Part shown: positions 36,985 to 45,233 of the stretch, piece by piece
Position numbering within the stretch: the first letter of the stretch is position 1
Layout: each line of letters starts with the position of its first letter
From: Aureibaculum flavum
GTDB taxonomy: Bacteria > Bacteroidota > Bacteroidia > Flavobacteriales > Flavobacteriaceae
DNA length: 64,000 nt
Direction: 5' to 3'
Assembly (NCBI RefSeq): GCF_016406085.1
Contig: NZ_JAEHFJ010000001.1
Coordinates: 496,001 to 560,000 of the forward strand
Translations under genes and position numbers: made by a program
Notes under the pieces: generated by a model
Databases searched by the model: none
What the model was told of the DNA's origin: nothing
Seen by the model: the letters and a program-made list of their open reading frames with translations, nothing else

Positions 36985-38016
36985 ATGAAACCGCAAATAA
37001 AACGCATACTGAGAATCCTGTTTATTATGGCAAGTATAGGCTCTCTCTACTTTGTACCGTGGATTCTTGTAAAAGCATGGATAATGCCACTCCCTGATAC
37101 TGTTCAAGAACAATTAAATGAGGCGATAACGTACGGTTTTGACGGCATGATTGTGTATGTTGATGAAGCAGGAAAGCCGCCAGAATTTTACGCAGCAGGA
37201 TATAAAAATAGAGCAGAAAAAACGCCTGCCGATCCAACATCATTATTTAAGATTGCCAGTATAAGTAAGTTGTATGTGGCTGTTGCCATTACAAAACTGG
37301 TACACAACAAACGGTTGTCTTTAGATGAAACCCTTGCCCATTACTTTCCTGAATTGGTAGGAAAAATAGCATATGCAGATAAAATCACCCTCAGAATGAT
37401 GGTTCAACATCGTAGTGGCATTCCTAATTACGTAGATCATCCTCATTTTTGGGATAATCCGTCAAAAAATAATAAAGAAGCCCTTGCGTATGCATTAGAT
37501 ATGCCACCAACCTTTAAACCCGATACTGATTATGGGTACTCAAACACCAATTATTTGTTACTCCGTAGGCTTATTAAAAAAACAGTGGGTTATGATGACC
37601 ACCAATATATAAAGGAAGTTATTTTAACACCTTTAGGCCTGAAAAACACGTTTGGATCTTTGAGTGAAGTAAACATAGATGATGTAATGAGTGGTTATTA
37701 TGTGGGTTATGACGACGATTTTAAAACAGATAATGTGGGTATGTTAGCTACTGCCGAAGACGTGGGTATATTTATACGAGCATTAAATGAGGGTACTGTG
37801 TTTGACAAAGGTGAACAAGAAATCTACAGTTCTATTTATGAGTATGATCACACCGGATTGGTACCTGGCTACCAAAGCATTGCAAAATACCACAACGACA
37901 TTGACACCGTAGTTATTCAATTTATGAGTACTACAAATTTTGACGGCTACAACTGGAATTTATCAGAGATATTTTATAGTAGAATTGTAAAAATAGTGAA
38001 GAAAAATAGACAGTAA
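36985..38016 (+). CDS. Serine hydrolase of the beta-lactamase/class C family
   Basis: 343-residue penicillin-binding-protein-like hydrolase. One N-terminal membrane anchor (about 8-30) places the domain in the periplasm. The nucleophile motif SISK (Ser92-Lys95 in FKIASISK) and the Tyr motif YSNTNY are clear; a HTG-like third motif (DHTGLVPGYQS) is present. Substrate unknown; relatives include D-alanyl-D-alanine peptidases and esterases. TAACTTTG at 36863-36870 could be its -7 promoter box. Confidence 0.85.
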   Translation: MKPQIKRILRILFIMASIGSLYFVPWILVKAWIMPLPDTVQEQLNEAITYGFDGMIVYVDEAGKPPEFYAAGYKNRAEKTPADPTSLFKIASISKLYVAVAITKLVHNKRLSLDETLAHYFPELVGKIAYADKITLRMMVQHRSGIPNYVDHPHFWDNPSKNNKEALAYALDMPPTFKPDTDYGYSNTNYLLLRRLIKKTVGYDDHQYIKEVILTPLGLKNTFGSLSEVNIDDVMSGYYVGYDDDFKTDNVGMLATAEDVGIFIRALNEGTVFDKGEQEIYSSIYEYDHTGLVPGYQSIAKYHNDIDTVVIQFMSTTNFDGYNWNLSEIFYSRIVKIVKKNRQ

Positions 38017-38142
38017 AATAGGACATTACAGCTACACTACTATTTAAAATGTTAAAGCTATTTATGGAGCAGTAAATGATAAAATAAATAATGTATTTTT
38101 ACCTCATAAATAGATTTTACAAATATCCATTCCCAAAATTTT

Positions 38143-38589
38143 ATGAAACATCTTAGCAATAGCGTACTACTTATATTTATTTCAGTCACTTTTTTATATT
38201 CTTGTAGAATTGACCCAAAAGCAACACCTAAAACGAAGACCAATACCACCAACTCCATTACAGGAGAGCCTGCTCAAAATGCAAGTGGCGTTTGGCACTT
38301 TACCTGCCTAAGTGGTTGTGCTGGCGGTGCTGGTGCAGCTAGCATGTGTGAGACTTGCGGAAACCCGTTAGTACACAATACGGTATATCATGGTACAAGT
38401 ACACCAACACCTGCTGGTCCTAATGCAAATGCTCCCTTTGTTGTACCACCTGCTACAACAAGTGCTACCAATGCAAATGGCGTTTGGCATTATACCTGTA
38501 GTAAAGGATGTGCTGGAGGCTCTGGTGCAGCTGGCTCTTGTGTTAATTGTGGAACCACATTAGCTCATAACCAAGCGTATCACCAGTAA
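38143..38589 (+). CDS. Lipoprotein with two tandem Cys-rich zinc-ribbon-like repeats
   Basis: Unrecognised 148-residue exported protein. The lipobox is LYSC (Cys21). Two near-identical 38-residue units follow: GVWHFTCLSGCAGGAGAA plus CETCGNPLVHNTVYH (about 48-84), and GVWHYTCSKGCAGGSGAA plus CVNCGTTLAHNQAYH (about 111-147), joined by a Pro/Thr/Ala linker. Each unit has four Cys in C-x3-C ... C-x2-C spacing plus several His, as in a treble-clef or zinc-ribbon metal site. Such ribbons are usual in cytosolic proteins; a lipid-anchored, exported one is uncommon. A metal-binding role is inferred. Confidence 0.75.
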   Translation: MKHLSNSVLLIFISVTFLYSCRIDPKATPKTKTNTTNSITGEPAQNASGVWHFTCLSGCAGGAGAASMCETCGNPLVHNTVYHGTSTPTPAGPNANAPFVVPPATTSATNANGVWHYTCSKGCAGGSGAAGSCVNCGTTLAHNQAYHQ

Positions 38590-38658
38590 AACATACGACA
38601 CCCCAGTATTTTATTGAATTTATTAATTCAATCTCTCCATCGTTTTTTGAAACACAAT

Positions 38659-38841
38659 ACAACCCGTAATTGTGAATAAAACAGTGCTCTCATTTTAACA
38701 TTTAGTTGTTCAAATAGTTTAACTTTGAATGGTTCGCTGACAAACACTTATTTTTTCTATAGATATTAGTTGGAAATTAGGTTTTGTTTGATGAAACTTA
38801 AAACCAAAACGGATATAAACGCTCCCGAAGTATAGGAACGT
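38659..38841. repeat. Cassette-junction-like repeat J1
   Basis: First of three related intergenic repeats (J1-J3). The left edge is ATACAACCC; the core TAACTTTGAATGGTTCGCTG (38720-38739) is followed by ACAAACACTTA and then GAAATTAGGTTTTGTTTG; the right edge is AACGTT. TAACTTTG matches the Bacteroidota -7 promoter box and would give a leader of about 150 nt for the lipoprotein gene at 38883. Confidence 0.6.
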
Positions 38842-38882
38842 TTTTACAATTAATTATGCGTAATCTAGAAAAATACAAGCAT

Positions 38883-39275
38883 ATGAGAAAAATAAAAAAA
38901 ATATTGATTTTAATAACAGTAATCGGAATTACAAGTTGTAGTCCAAAAATTTCCACAAATTTTACTAATCCACAATCAAAATTGTCAATTGATGAAAAAG
39001 TAGCACTTTTAGATATCGAACACAATTTGCCAGAAAATATTGTTAAAGTCGGTGAAATGAGATTTCAAGATTCCGCATTTACCACGGACTGTAGTTTTAA
39101 TAGTTTAATGAATCAAGCAAGAAATGAAGCAAGACAAAATGGAGCAAATATTGTAAAAGTGATAGAAAAGAAAAAGCCTGATTTATGGAGCACTTGCTAT
39201 CGATTAAAAATTGAATTCTATAAATATTCTGGAGATGTTTCATCACTACCTCAATACAAATTAAAACTTGACTAA
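38883..39275 (+). CDS. Hypothetical lipoprotein
   Basis: Unrecognised 130-residue lipoprotein: signal MRKIKKILILITVIGITSC with a lipobox Cys at residue 19, then a short domain with two Cys (DCSFNS and STCYRLK) and the segment NEARQNGANIVKVIEKKKP. The pattern of an A-x-x-x-GAN helix between two cysteines resembles small RcsF-like periplasmic folds, but this is only a resemblance. The start was moved 27 bp into the frame to fit the signal peptide. Followed 18 bp later by a PEGA lipoprotein gene. Confidence 0.7.
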   Translation: MRKIKKILILITVIGITSCSPKISTNFTNPQSKLSIDEKVALLDIEHNLPENIVKVGEMRFQDSAFTTDCSFNSLMNQARNEARQNGANIVKVIEKKKPDLWSTCYRLKIEFYKYSGDVSSLPQYKLKLD

Positions 39276-39293
39276 ATCTAAAAAAGCCTACCA

Positions 39294-39761
39294 ATGAAAA
39301 TTATTATTAAGACGATTCTACTTTCTTTAATTGTATTACTTTCCAGCTGTGCAACAATTATTTCTGGCTCAAGACAAACCGTAGGAATAACTTCAGAACC
39401 AAGTTCTGCCAAAGTTTATATTAACGAAATTGAAATTGGAAAAACACCAGTTGAAAAAAAACTAAAAAGAAATCAAGAATATCAATTAATAGTGAAACTT
39501 GATGGATATAAATCATATGAAACTAAATTAGTTAAAAAATTTAACGCTTGGTACATCGGAAATGTACTAATTGGAGGAACCATAGGATTAATTATTGACC
39601 CAATTACTGGTGCAATGTTTAAATTAAAACCAGAAGAAATCGACGGAGATTTAAAAAGTGGAACAACACTAAAAACGAAAAATGGAAATATTTATGTAAA
39701 CATAAGTATGGAAATTGACCCCAATTGGAATAAAGTAGGACAACTAGAAAAATCTGAATAA
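39294..39761 (+). CDS. PEGA-domain lipoprotein
   Basis: 155-residue lipoprotein (lipobox LLSSC, Cys19) with an N-terminal PEGA beta-sandwich: VGITSEPSSAKVYINEIEIGKTPVEKKLKRN then VKLDGYKSYE. A Gly/Ile-rich segment (GNVLIGGTIGLIIDPITGAMFKL) near residue 95 looks like a membrane-inserting hairpin. PEGA domains are common in surface or periplasmic proteins and are thought to bind peptides or glycans. Probably co-transcribed with the lipoprotein gene just upstream. Confidence 0.8.
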   Translation: MKIIIKTILLSLIVLLSSCATIISGSRQTVGITSEPSSAKVYINEIEIGKTPVEKKLKRNQEYQLIVKLDGYKSYETKLVKKFNAWYIGNVLIGGTIGLIIDPITGAMFKLKPEEIDGDLKSGTTLKTKNGNIYVNISMEIDPNWNKVGQLEKSE

Positions 39762-39867
39762 AGCCTGCACGTAATAAAGATGTATAAAAAAGTCTTGGGT
39801 ATATTTACAAGGTCGCCAAATCTTAATCATTAACCGCCGAGAGGGAATTAAAAAAATTATTATAACT

Positions 39868-40032
39868 ACAACCCCATTTATAAAATACATGAAACTACAA
39901 ACAACTAGTACTTTTAATTTATTAACTTTGAATGGTTCGCTAACAAACACTTATTTATACTAAGTTTAAATTTTTAGAAATTAAATATTGTTTGGACAAA
40001 ACTTAAAATGACAACCGATTCAAAAACTACGT
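39868..40032. repeat. Cassette-junction-like repeat J2
   Basis: Second copy of the J1-J3 family. Left edge CTACAACCCC, then AACTACAAACAACTAGTACT, core TAACTTTGAATGGTTCGCTA (39923-39942), ACAAACACTTA, GAAATTAAATATTGTTTGG; the right edge is TACGTA, which runs directly into the ATG at 40033. Strong similarity to J3 over its left two thirds. Confidence 0.65.
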
Positions 40033-40584
40033 ATGAAAAAAATTATAACAACATTTACGCTCATTTGCTTTGTAACTTTTGTAAATGCACAAAATTTTAA
40101 GGCACTTTATGAGAAAATTTTAACATTTGATACCCAAGAACAATATGATGAAGCTGATAAAGACATTCTAAAAGCCGTTGATTATTTGCTAACTCATGAG
40201 CATAACGAAAAGACTGAAAATTACAAGTATGCATTAAAAAGCATGATTAAATGGATGGATGGAACTTCCAAATATGCCATAATTATAGGTGGTAAATTAG
40301 CAGAGGATCTCAGTAACAAATCACTAATGCTGAATATGTATATGGCGGGTATGGCCAAGTATTTACTTACAGAGCGGTTTGAAAACAATAGATATGTGGA
40401 TATTCAAGCACAAAAGGAGAAAAATTTTATGGAACGTGATGCCGTACGAGAAATTCAATTAAATGGAGCAAAAATAGTACTTGATTACATTGAAAATTTT
40501 GCTAAAATTGAACCCTCAAAAAAAATAAAAAAAGCCATTAAAGCATACAAAAAAGATAAATTATATAGTTATATGTTTGATTAA
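40033..40584 (+). CDS. Hypothetical exported helical protein
   Basis: Unrecognised 183-residue protein: signal peptide 1-19 (ending VNAQ), then helical sequence rich in Lys, Glu, Tyr and Met (about 60-130 includes KYALKSMIKWMDGTSKYAIIIGGKLAEDL) and a basic C-terminus (KIKKAIKAYKKDK). No cysteines except in the signal. Probably periplasmic. The ATG lies immediately after repeat J2, so its expression may depend on the promoter-like box inside that repeat. Confidence 0.7.
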   Translation: MKKIITTFTLICFVTFVNAQNFKALYEKILTFDTQEQYDEADKDILKAVDYLLTHEHNEKTENYKYALKSMIKWMDGTSKYAIIIGGKLAEDLSNKSLMLNMYMAGMAKYLLTERFENNRYVDIQAQKEKNFMERDAVREIQLNGAKIVLDYIENFAKIEPSKKIKKAIKAYKKDKLYSYMFD

Positions 40585-40634
40585 AAAGCTGGCTCATAAA
40601 TTACGTTACTCCTACTCAATATAGGATAGATAAA

Positions 40635-40922
40635 ATGAAAAGAGTCTTTTCAATAAAGAATATTTTTATTGCTTTCGGACTGATTCTTTTTGATTTAGCT
40701 GTTTACATATTTTTTGGCCTAATGCTAATGAATTATGACAATTTCTATGATAAAAGCAAAGGGGAATATTGGAGCTTAGAAAGTATGTCCCTTGAACAAA
40801 AGGTAAATTATATTGGATTAAATATTTGGCACATGATCAATCTTCTTGTAATTGGATACTTGATTTACATAGTGATAAAAACAATAGGAAAAAATATACT
40901 AGAGATCAGACGTGAAAAATGA
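40635..40922 (+). CDS. Hypothetical small membrane protein
   Basis: 95 residues with two membrane helices (about 9-31 and 66-85) separated by a polar loop containing KSKGEYWSLESMSLEQK, and a basic C-terminal tail. No family recognised. It overlaps the next gene by four bases (ATGA), so the two products are likely made together; the partner has a cytosolic zinc-ribbon. Confidence 0.65.
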   Translation: MKRVFSIKNIFIAFGLILFDLAVYIFFGLMLMNYDNFYDKSKGEYWSLESMSLEQKVNYIGLNIWHMINLLVIGYLIYIVIKTIGKNILEIRREK

Positions 40923-41371
40923 GCAAAATAAGATTCTTTCTTACTGAATTTGATGATTTTGAATTGGCATATTTTTCCAAATTCAAACTTCCGACCTATA
41001 TGAAAGTTACGCAATCTAAAATAAAAGAATATTTGGCCGAAAGAAATTTAAACAAATCTAAAATTGACAAATTGATTTCTGAAAATCCAAAATCAAAATT
41101 GGATGATAAAAAAATAAGATGTCCTAGATGTTATTCAGATAAAATTAGAGTGAATAGTGTAGCATGGACAACTACTGGTGGAGGAATTGGAATTGCGGAT
41201 GAAGTTGCAACATGGGACGGAGTTGAAGAACGTGTAACCTACAAAAATGAAATTATTTGTGATGTTTGTGATTTTTGGTTGGAAGACCCTAATCAGGAAA
41301 AACCTTTATCAACTTCAAAAAAAGTAATATATGGAATGTGGGACATAATAATTGGCATATTTAGGAATTAG
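40919..41371 (+). CDS. Hypothetical zinc-ribbon protein
   Basis: 150-residue protein with a CPRC...CDVC zinc ribbon (about 69-72 and 120-123; CPRCYSDKIRVNSV opens it), preceded by a helical basic region (QSKIKEYLAERNLNKSKIDKL) and followed by a weakly hydrophobic C-terminal segment (VIYGMWDIIIGIF) that could touch the membrane. Translationally coupled to the small membrane protein upstream. Function unknown. A hairpin AAAGGTAT/ATACCCTTT follows at about 41386-41409. Confidence 0.65.
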   Translation: MSKIRFFLTEFDDFELAYFSKFKLPTYMKVTQSKIKEYLAERNLNKSKIDKLISENPKSKLDDKKIRCPRCYSDKIRVNSVAWTTTGGGIGIADEVATWDGVEERVTYKNEIICDVCDFWLEDPNQEKPLSTSKKVIYGMWDIIIGIFRN

Positions 41372-41516
41372 AAACGATTTGCATAAAGGTATACCCCATA
41401 CCCTTTCGTAAAAAGAGCAACGAGCAACATATACATTGGAGTCCAGCTACCAATAAAAAAACGAGGCGAAATTGAACAGCCAAATAGTTCGAAAAGAAAT
41501 TAAAGCTATAAAAAAG

Positions 41517-42107
41517 ATGAATTCCAATTTTTTTGAATCAAACAGTTATTTTATTGATGAAAAAGTTAATTATTTTAAGTTTGAAAACAGTTATAAGGTA
41601 TTTAATGACAAAGGAAAAGAGATAGGTTCTGTAAACCAAAAGCTATCATTTGGTCAAAAAGCCCTGAGTTTACTCTTAAACAAAAGCATGATGCCTTTTA
41701 AACTAGAAATAAAAGATACTGCAGGCAAATTGCAAACAACAATTTCTAGAGGTTGGACCTTCTTTATGTCTACCATAGTAATTGATGATGCTAAAGGCAC
41801 TACTATTGGTTCTATTAAACAGAAATTTAAATTTTTTAAACCCACTTTTAAAATATTTAATACATCTGGACAAATGATGGCAGAAATTAATGGCGATTGG
41901 AAAGCATGGAACTTTCAAATTAAAGATAATTATGATAAACCTATAGGAACCATCAGTAAAAAATGGAATGGTGCTATGAAAGAAATTTTTACCACCGCAG
42001 ACAAGTATAATGTAGATTTTAATGCCAGCTATACCGATGTAACTAATAAAATGGCAATTCTATCAAGTGCCATAACCATTGATATGGTGTTGAAAGAACG
42101 TAAATAG
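41517..42107 (+). CDS. LURP-one/scramblase-related protein
   Basis: 196-residue protein with the LURP-one-related (DUF567/phospholipid-scramblase-like) beta-barrel pattern: YKVFNDKGKEIGSVNQK, LEIKDTAGKLQTTISRGW, IDDAKGTTIGSIKQKF, NGDWKAWNFQIKD and GTISKKWNGAMKEIFTTADKY. The start is the ATG at 41517, because the family domain begins a few residues later; the in-frame TTG at 41472 is unlikely. Family members bind lipids or act in membrane or stress processes, but no bacterial role is fixed. Confidence 0.8.
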   Translation: MNSNFFESNSYFIDEKVNYFKFENSYKVFNDKGKEIGSVNQKLSFGQKALSLLLNKSMMPFKLEIKDTAGKLQTTISRGWTFFMSTIVIDDAKGTTIGSIKQKFKFFKPTFKIFNTSGQMMAEINGDWKAWNFQIKDNYDKPIGTISKKWNGAMKEIFTTADKYNVDFNASYTDVTNKMAILSSAITIDMVLKERK

Positions 42108-42113
42108 TTACGC

Positions 42114-42301
42114 ACAAAACCCTGTTCATAAAATAGTAGTAACTACAAACAACTAATACTTTTTATTTATTAACTTTGAATACGCTCGCTGACAAACACT
42201 TAACTCTTCTAAACCTCCTCTTTTTAGAAATTAGTTTTTGTTTTCATTGCGACTTAAAAATATATTGGGTATATAGGTAATGGTACCTAAACCCATACGT
42301 T
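42114..42301. repeat. Cassette-junction-like repeat J3
   Basis: Third copy of the J1-J3 family. Left edge GCACAAAACCC; the AACTACAAACAACTAATACT block is shared with J2; core TAACTTTGAATACGCTCGCT (42171-42190) followed by GACAAACACTTA; right edge ACGTT at 42297-42301, which opens the next cassette-like unit. Confidence 0.65.
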
Positions 42302-42324
42302 GTGCATAATTAAAAAAAATAAAA

Positions 42325-43089
42325 TTGAACTATAATATATTCATCAAAAATCAAAGCGGAACGTTTAATATTTTAGACGCAAATGAAGAAGAATTAGACA
42401 AAATATTGGACGTTTACAAATACGGAAAAGACACCGTTTTTATAAAAGGTAAAAAATATTGGTTTACGAAGTTACACGAAATCCAAATTTTCACATTTGA
42501 ACATCAAGAACTGAAAACTGAAAAAGACCTTTGGGAAACTTGTAAATCTCAAGACTTAATAGAAAGAGGTTATTTAGGATTTGGCGAATGGCTTCCTATA
42601 AAAATTTTAGAAAAAGTTGGAACAAGAGTAACGGATGATTTTATAACTAATGACTATGGCTATTTGAAAGATGTCAAACTTGGAACATCAGTTAAAGAAA
42701 ATTATGTTGACCCTGAACGGATAGATGAACTAAATGGAATAGATGACGACGACTTTGATTTTACAAAACTTGTGGCGTTTCTAACTGAACTGAATATAGC
42801 TTACTCACACGGATTATTTTTGTCGATTCCACCATTAGTCAGAGCTATTATTGACCATATTCCGCCAGTTTTTAATAAAGCTAATTTTGCTGATGTTTGT
42901 GGAAGTCACGGAACTCATAGTTTCAAAGAAAGTATGAAAAACCTAAATAGTTCAAGTAGAAAAATTGCTGATGCTTTTTTGCATTCTCATATAAGAAAAC
43001 AAGAAAACTTACCCAATAGAACACAAATAAATTTCAGCAATGATTTAGATGTCTTATTACAAGAAATAGTTAGAGTGCGGAAAAAATAA
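42325..43089 (+). CDS. Hypothetical protein in cassette-like unit 1 (TTG start)
   Basis: Unrecognised 254-residue cytosolic protein. The frame has no ATG near its 5' end, so TTG at 42325 is the likely start. The C-terminal part (FLSIPPLVRAIIDHIPP, SRKIADAFLHSHIRKQENLP, NFSNDLDVLLQEIVRV) looks like a compact helical domain I believe recurs in uncharacterised bacterial proteins. The gene lies between GTTGTGCATA (42299-42308) and its exact reverse complement TATGCACAAC (43091-43100), which marks it as a discrete mobile-cassette-like unit. Confidence 0.7.
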   Translation: MNYNIFIKNQSGTFNILDANEEELDKILDVYKYGKDTVFIKGKKYWFTKLHEIQIFTFEHQELKTEKDLWETCKSQDLIERGYLGFGEWLPIKILEKVGTRVTDDFITNDYGYLKDVKLGTSVKENYVDPERIDELNGIDDDDFDFTKLVAFLTELNIAYSHGLFLSIPPLVRAIIDHIPPVFNKANFADVCGSHGTHSFKESMKNLNSSSRKIADAFLHSHIRKQENLPNRTQINFSNDLDVLLQEIVRVRKK

Positions 43090-43095
43090 CTATGC

Positions 43096-43315
43096 ACAAC
43101 ACCACCTATATGCCATTAATTTTGGCTTATTTATTGGGGTTTTGGCAAGTGCTTTTAAAATATTTTTTCTTCAAATAACTCATGCTGTTAGTAGGTATTG
43201 TTTGGGGAAACGCAAGGGCTACGTAAAAAAATACTTTAAAAGCGAAAAGGTCTGTGTTCTATCTATTAACTTTAGTGCTTTATCAAAGAAAATTAACGGC
43301 ACATAGCCAAACGTT
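43096..43315. repeat. Cassette-junction-like repeat J4, attC-like
   Basis: 220-bp element between ACAAC and ACGTT. Imperfect terminal inverted repeats: CTATATGCCATTAATTTT (43106-43123) against AAAATTAACGGCACATAG (43289-43306), 16 of 18 paired. A second nested pair, GCTTTTAAAATATTTTTT against GTAAAAAAATACTTTAAAAGC, lies inside. Same family as J5, about 85-90% identical by eye. Confidence 0.7.
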
Positions 43316-43343
43316 AGCATACATTAGTCAACCAAACGAAATT

Positions 43344-44627
43344 ATGAGATATAGAAATAGAATTAAACTTGCCCCAGGTTTAAATATAAATCTTTCAAAA
43401 TCTGGAATTAGTACAACTTTAGGACCAAAAGGAGCAAGTGTAAATATTGGAAAAACTGGAGCGTATTTGAATACAGGAATTCCCGGAACAGGTTTGTACA
43501 ATAGAACAAAAATTTCAAAATCTGAAAAAAGCACAATTAACAGTAATTCTGCTTCTAAAAATCAAACACAAGTTGGAGTAAAGTTAGACTTAAACGAAGA
43601 TTATCAACCAATAGTTGAAATCTATGATAATAACGGGGAAAATATCACATCACAACAAACAATAAATAAGCTTAAAAGAACACCTGAATACAAAGAGAAT
43701 CTTAAAAAAATTTACAAACGTTATTATAACTTAATAATTGAAGAAACGACTGAATTTACAGATTTATACAAACATATTCTTAAACCTATTACTAAAAAGG
43801 AAATTCAAGATGAAATTGAAAAATTAAAACCTCAAAAATACGCAAAGAAAAGATTTGACATTTTAAAGCCTTCAAAGTTTTCTATTGAAAAAGAACTTTT
43901 AAAAGAAGCTAAAAGCAAGTTTAATTCTATTTTATTTTGGAAAAACAAGAAAAAAAGAACTCAATTTATAGCTGATAATCTAGAAACAGAATTAAAGAAA
44001 TCCCTTGAAAATTGGAAAACAAAAAAAGAAAATTTTGAGAATTCTGAACAAACAAAAGAAAAAGATAAAAATATAAATTATCATAAAAGTTTTGAACGTG
44101 AAAAGGAAAATCTAATAGGTAATTTAAATGCAACTGAATTTTATGTTTTGAACAATTTTGAAACAGTACTCAATGAAATTGACATAAAGCCTGAATTTTT
44201 TATTGACTTTGAATATGATGAGAAAAATAAAACGTTTTTAATTGATTTAGATTTACCAGAAATAGAACATTTACCAAAAGAAACTGCTTCAATTTTACAA
44301 TCAGGAAAAATATCGGTAAAAAAGAAAAGTGAAAAACAATTAAAAAAGGAATATGCAGAATGTGTAACTGGACTTGGCTTATTAGTTGCTGGAATTTCAT
44401 TTATGGCTTCTGCTGGAATTGAAAATGTTGAAATTTCTGCTTACACTCAAAGAATAGATAAAAAAGACGGACAAACGAAAGATGATTATATTTATTCTAT
44501 TCAATTAGACAGAGAGAATTTTTCTAAAATAAATTATCCAAAAATTGACCCAGTAAATGCTTTTCAAAATTTCAATAATAAAATGGAATTATCAAAATCG
44601 TTTATTTTCAAAACAATTGCAATATAA
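43344..44627 (+). CDS. DUF4236 protein with long coiled-coil (cassette-like unit 2)
   Basis: 427 residues. The N-terminus is a classic DUF4236 domain (RYRNRIKLAPGLNINLSKSG, GPKGASVNIGKTGAYLNTGIPGTGLYNRTK), so the ATG at 43344 is the start. A long Lys/Glu-rich helical region (about 100-290) and a C-terminal alpha/beta region follow (IDFEYDEKNKTFLIDLDLPEIEHLP; GLGLLVAGISFMASAGIENVEISAYT; DYIYSIQLDRENF). DUF4236 is common and uncharacterised. The gene is bracketed by GTTAGCATAC (43313-43322) and its exact reverse complement GTATGCTAAC (44635-44644). Confidence 0.85.
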   Translation: MRYRNRIKLAPGLNINLSKSGISTTLGPKGASVNIGKTGAYLNTGIPGTGLYNRTKISKSEKSTINSNSASKNQTQVGVKLDLNEDYQPIVEIYDNNGENITSQQTINKLKRTPEYKENLKKIYKRYYNLIIEETTEFTDLYKHILKPITKKEIQDEIEKLKPQKYAKKRFDILKPSKFSIEKELLKEAKSKFNSILFWKNKKKRTQFIADNLETELKKSLENWKTKKENFENSEQTKEKDKNINYHKSFEREKENLIGNLNATEFYVLNNFETVLNEIDIKPEFFIDFEYDEKNKTFLIDLDLPEIEHLPKETASILQSGKISVKKKSEKQLKKEYAECVTGLGLLVAGISFMASAGIENVEISAYTQRIDKKDGQTKDDYIYSIQLDRENFSKINYPKIDPVNAFQNFNNKMELSKSFIFKTIAI

Positions 44628-44642
44628 AAATAAAGTATGCTA

Positions 44643-44860
44643 ACAACGAGTATATGCCATTAATTATGGCTTATTTACTGAGTTTTGGAGCAAATACTTT
44701 TAAAATATTTTTTCTTCAAACAACACATGCTCTTAGTAGGTATTGTTTAGGTAAACTCAAGGGCAACGTAAAAAAATATTTTAAAAGCGAAATGGTCTGT
44801 GTTTTATCTATTAACTTTATAGCTTTACGAAAGAAAATTAACGGCACATAGCCAAACGTA
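44643..44860. repeat. Cassette-junction-like repeat J5, attC-like
   Basis: Second copy of the J4 element: TATATGCCATTAAT near the left end, AAAATTAACGGCACATAG at 44834-44851, and the same internal blocks. Edges are AACAAC and ACGTA. A 65-codon open frame inside it is an artefact of the repeat; the J4 copy of the same sequence is not open over that span. Confidence 0.7.
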
Positions 44861-44873
44861 GCCAATTAAAGAA

Positions 44874-45233
44874 ATGAGTGCTGAAAATGAAATTTTTATT
44901 CCAAATCAAAAAACTCGGAAAAAGTTAGCCGAAAAACTGAATTTGGAATTTGACGAAAATATGCAAGATTGGGAATGGGAAATATCTGACTCAAATCGAA
45001 TTGCTGAATTCATAACAGAATATGATAATCGGAATTCTTCACAAGCGGAAAAAGAAACGCTAATGGAAATCATTCTTGATAGTCTGAACGATATGAAAAA
45101 AACAGATAGTGTATTTGAAAAACATTTGAATTCTGTTCTTTTACGATTAAAAAAGAATTCTGAAATTCATAAAGGAACAATTAAATATTGGAAAAACGGA
45201 AAATTTGATATTTCTGAACTTCTGAAAAAATAA
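44874..45233 (+). CDS. Hypothetical acidic protein (cassette-like unit 3)
   Basis: Unrecognised 119-residue cytosolic protein, rich in Glu, Asp, Asn and Lys, mainly helical (KTRKKLAEKLNLEFDENMQDWEWEI; EKETLMEIILDSLNDMKK). Size and composition resemble polymorphic-toxin immunity proteins, but no family motif is seen. It is flanked by GTAGCCAATT (44858-44867) and AACTGGCTAC (45232-45241), reverse complements at nine of ten positions, as for the two preceding units. Confidence 0.7.
   Translation: MSAENEIFIPNQKTRKKLAEKLNLEFDENMQDWEWEISDSNRIAEFITEYDNRNSSQAEKETLMEIILDSLNDMKKTDSVFEKHLNSVLLRLKKNSEIHKGTIKYWKNGKFDISELLKK

Noticed and set aside
42114-42301. J3 as a riboswitch leader of the next gene
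   Set aside because: The repeat precedes unrelated genes in each copy and I could not draw a convincing conserved fold; the junction-element reading explains the edges better.
44654-44851. Open frame of 65 codons inside repeat J5
   Set aside because: It lies wholly within the repeat; the homologous J4 copy is not open over the same span, and it lacks any recognisable protein pattern.
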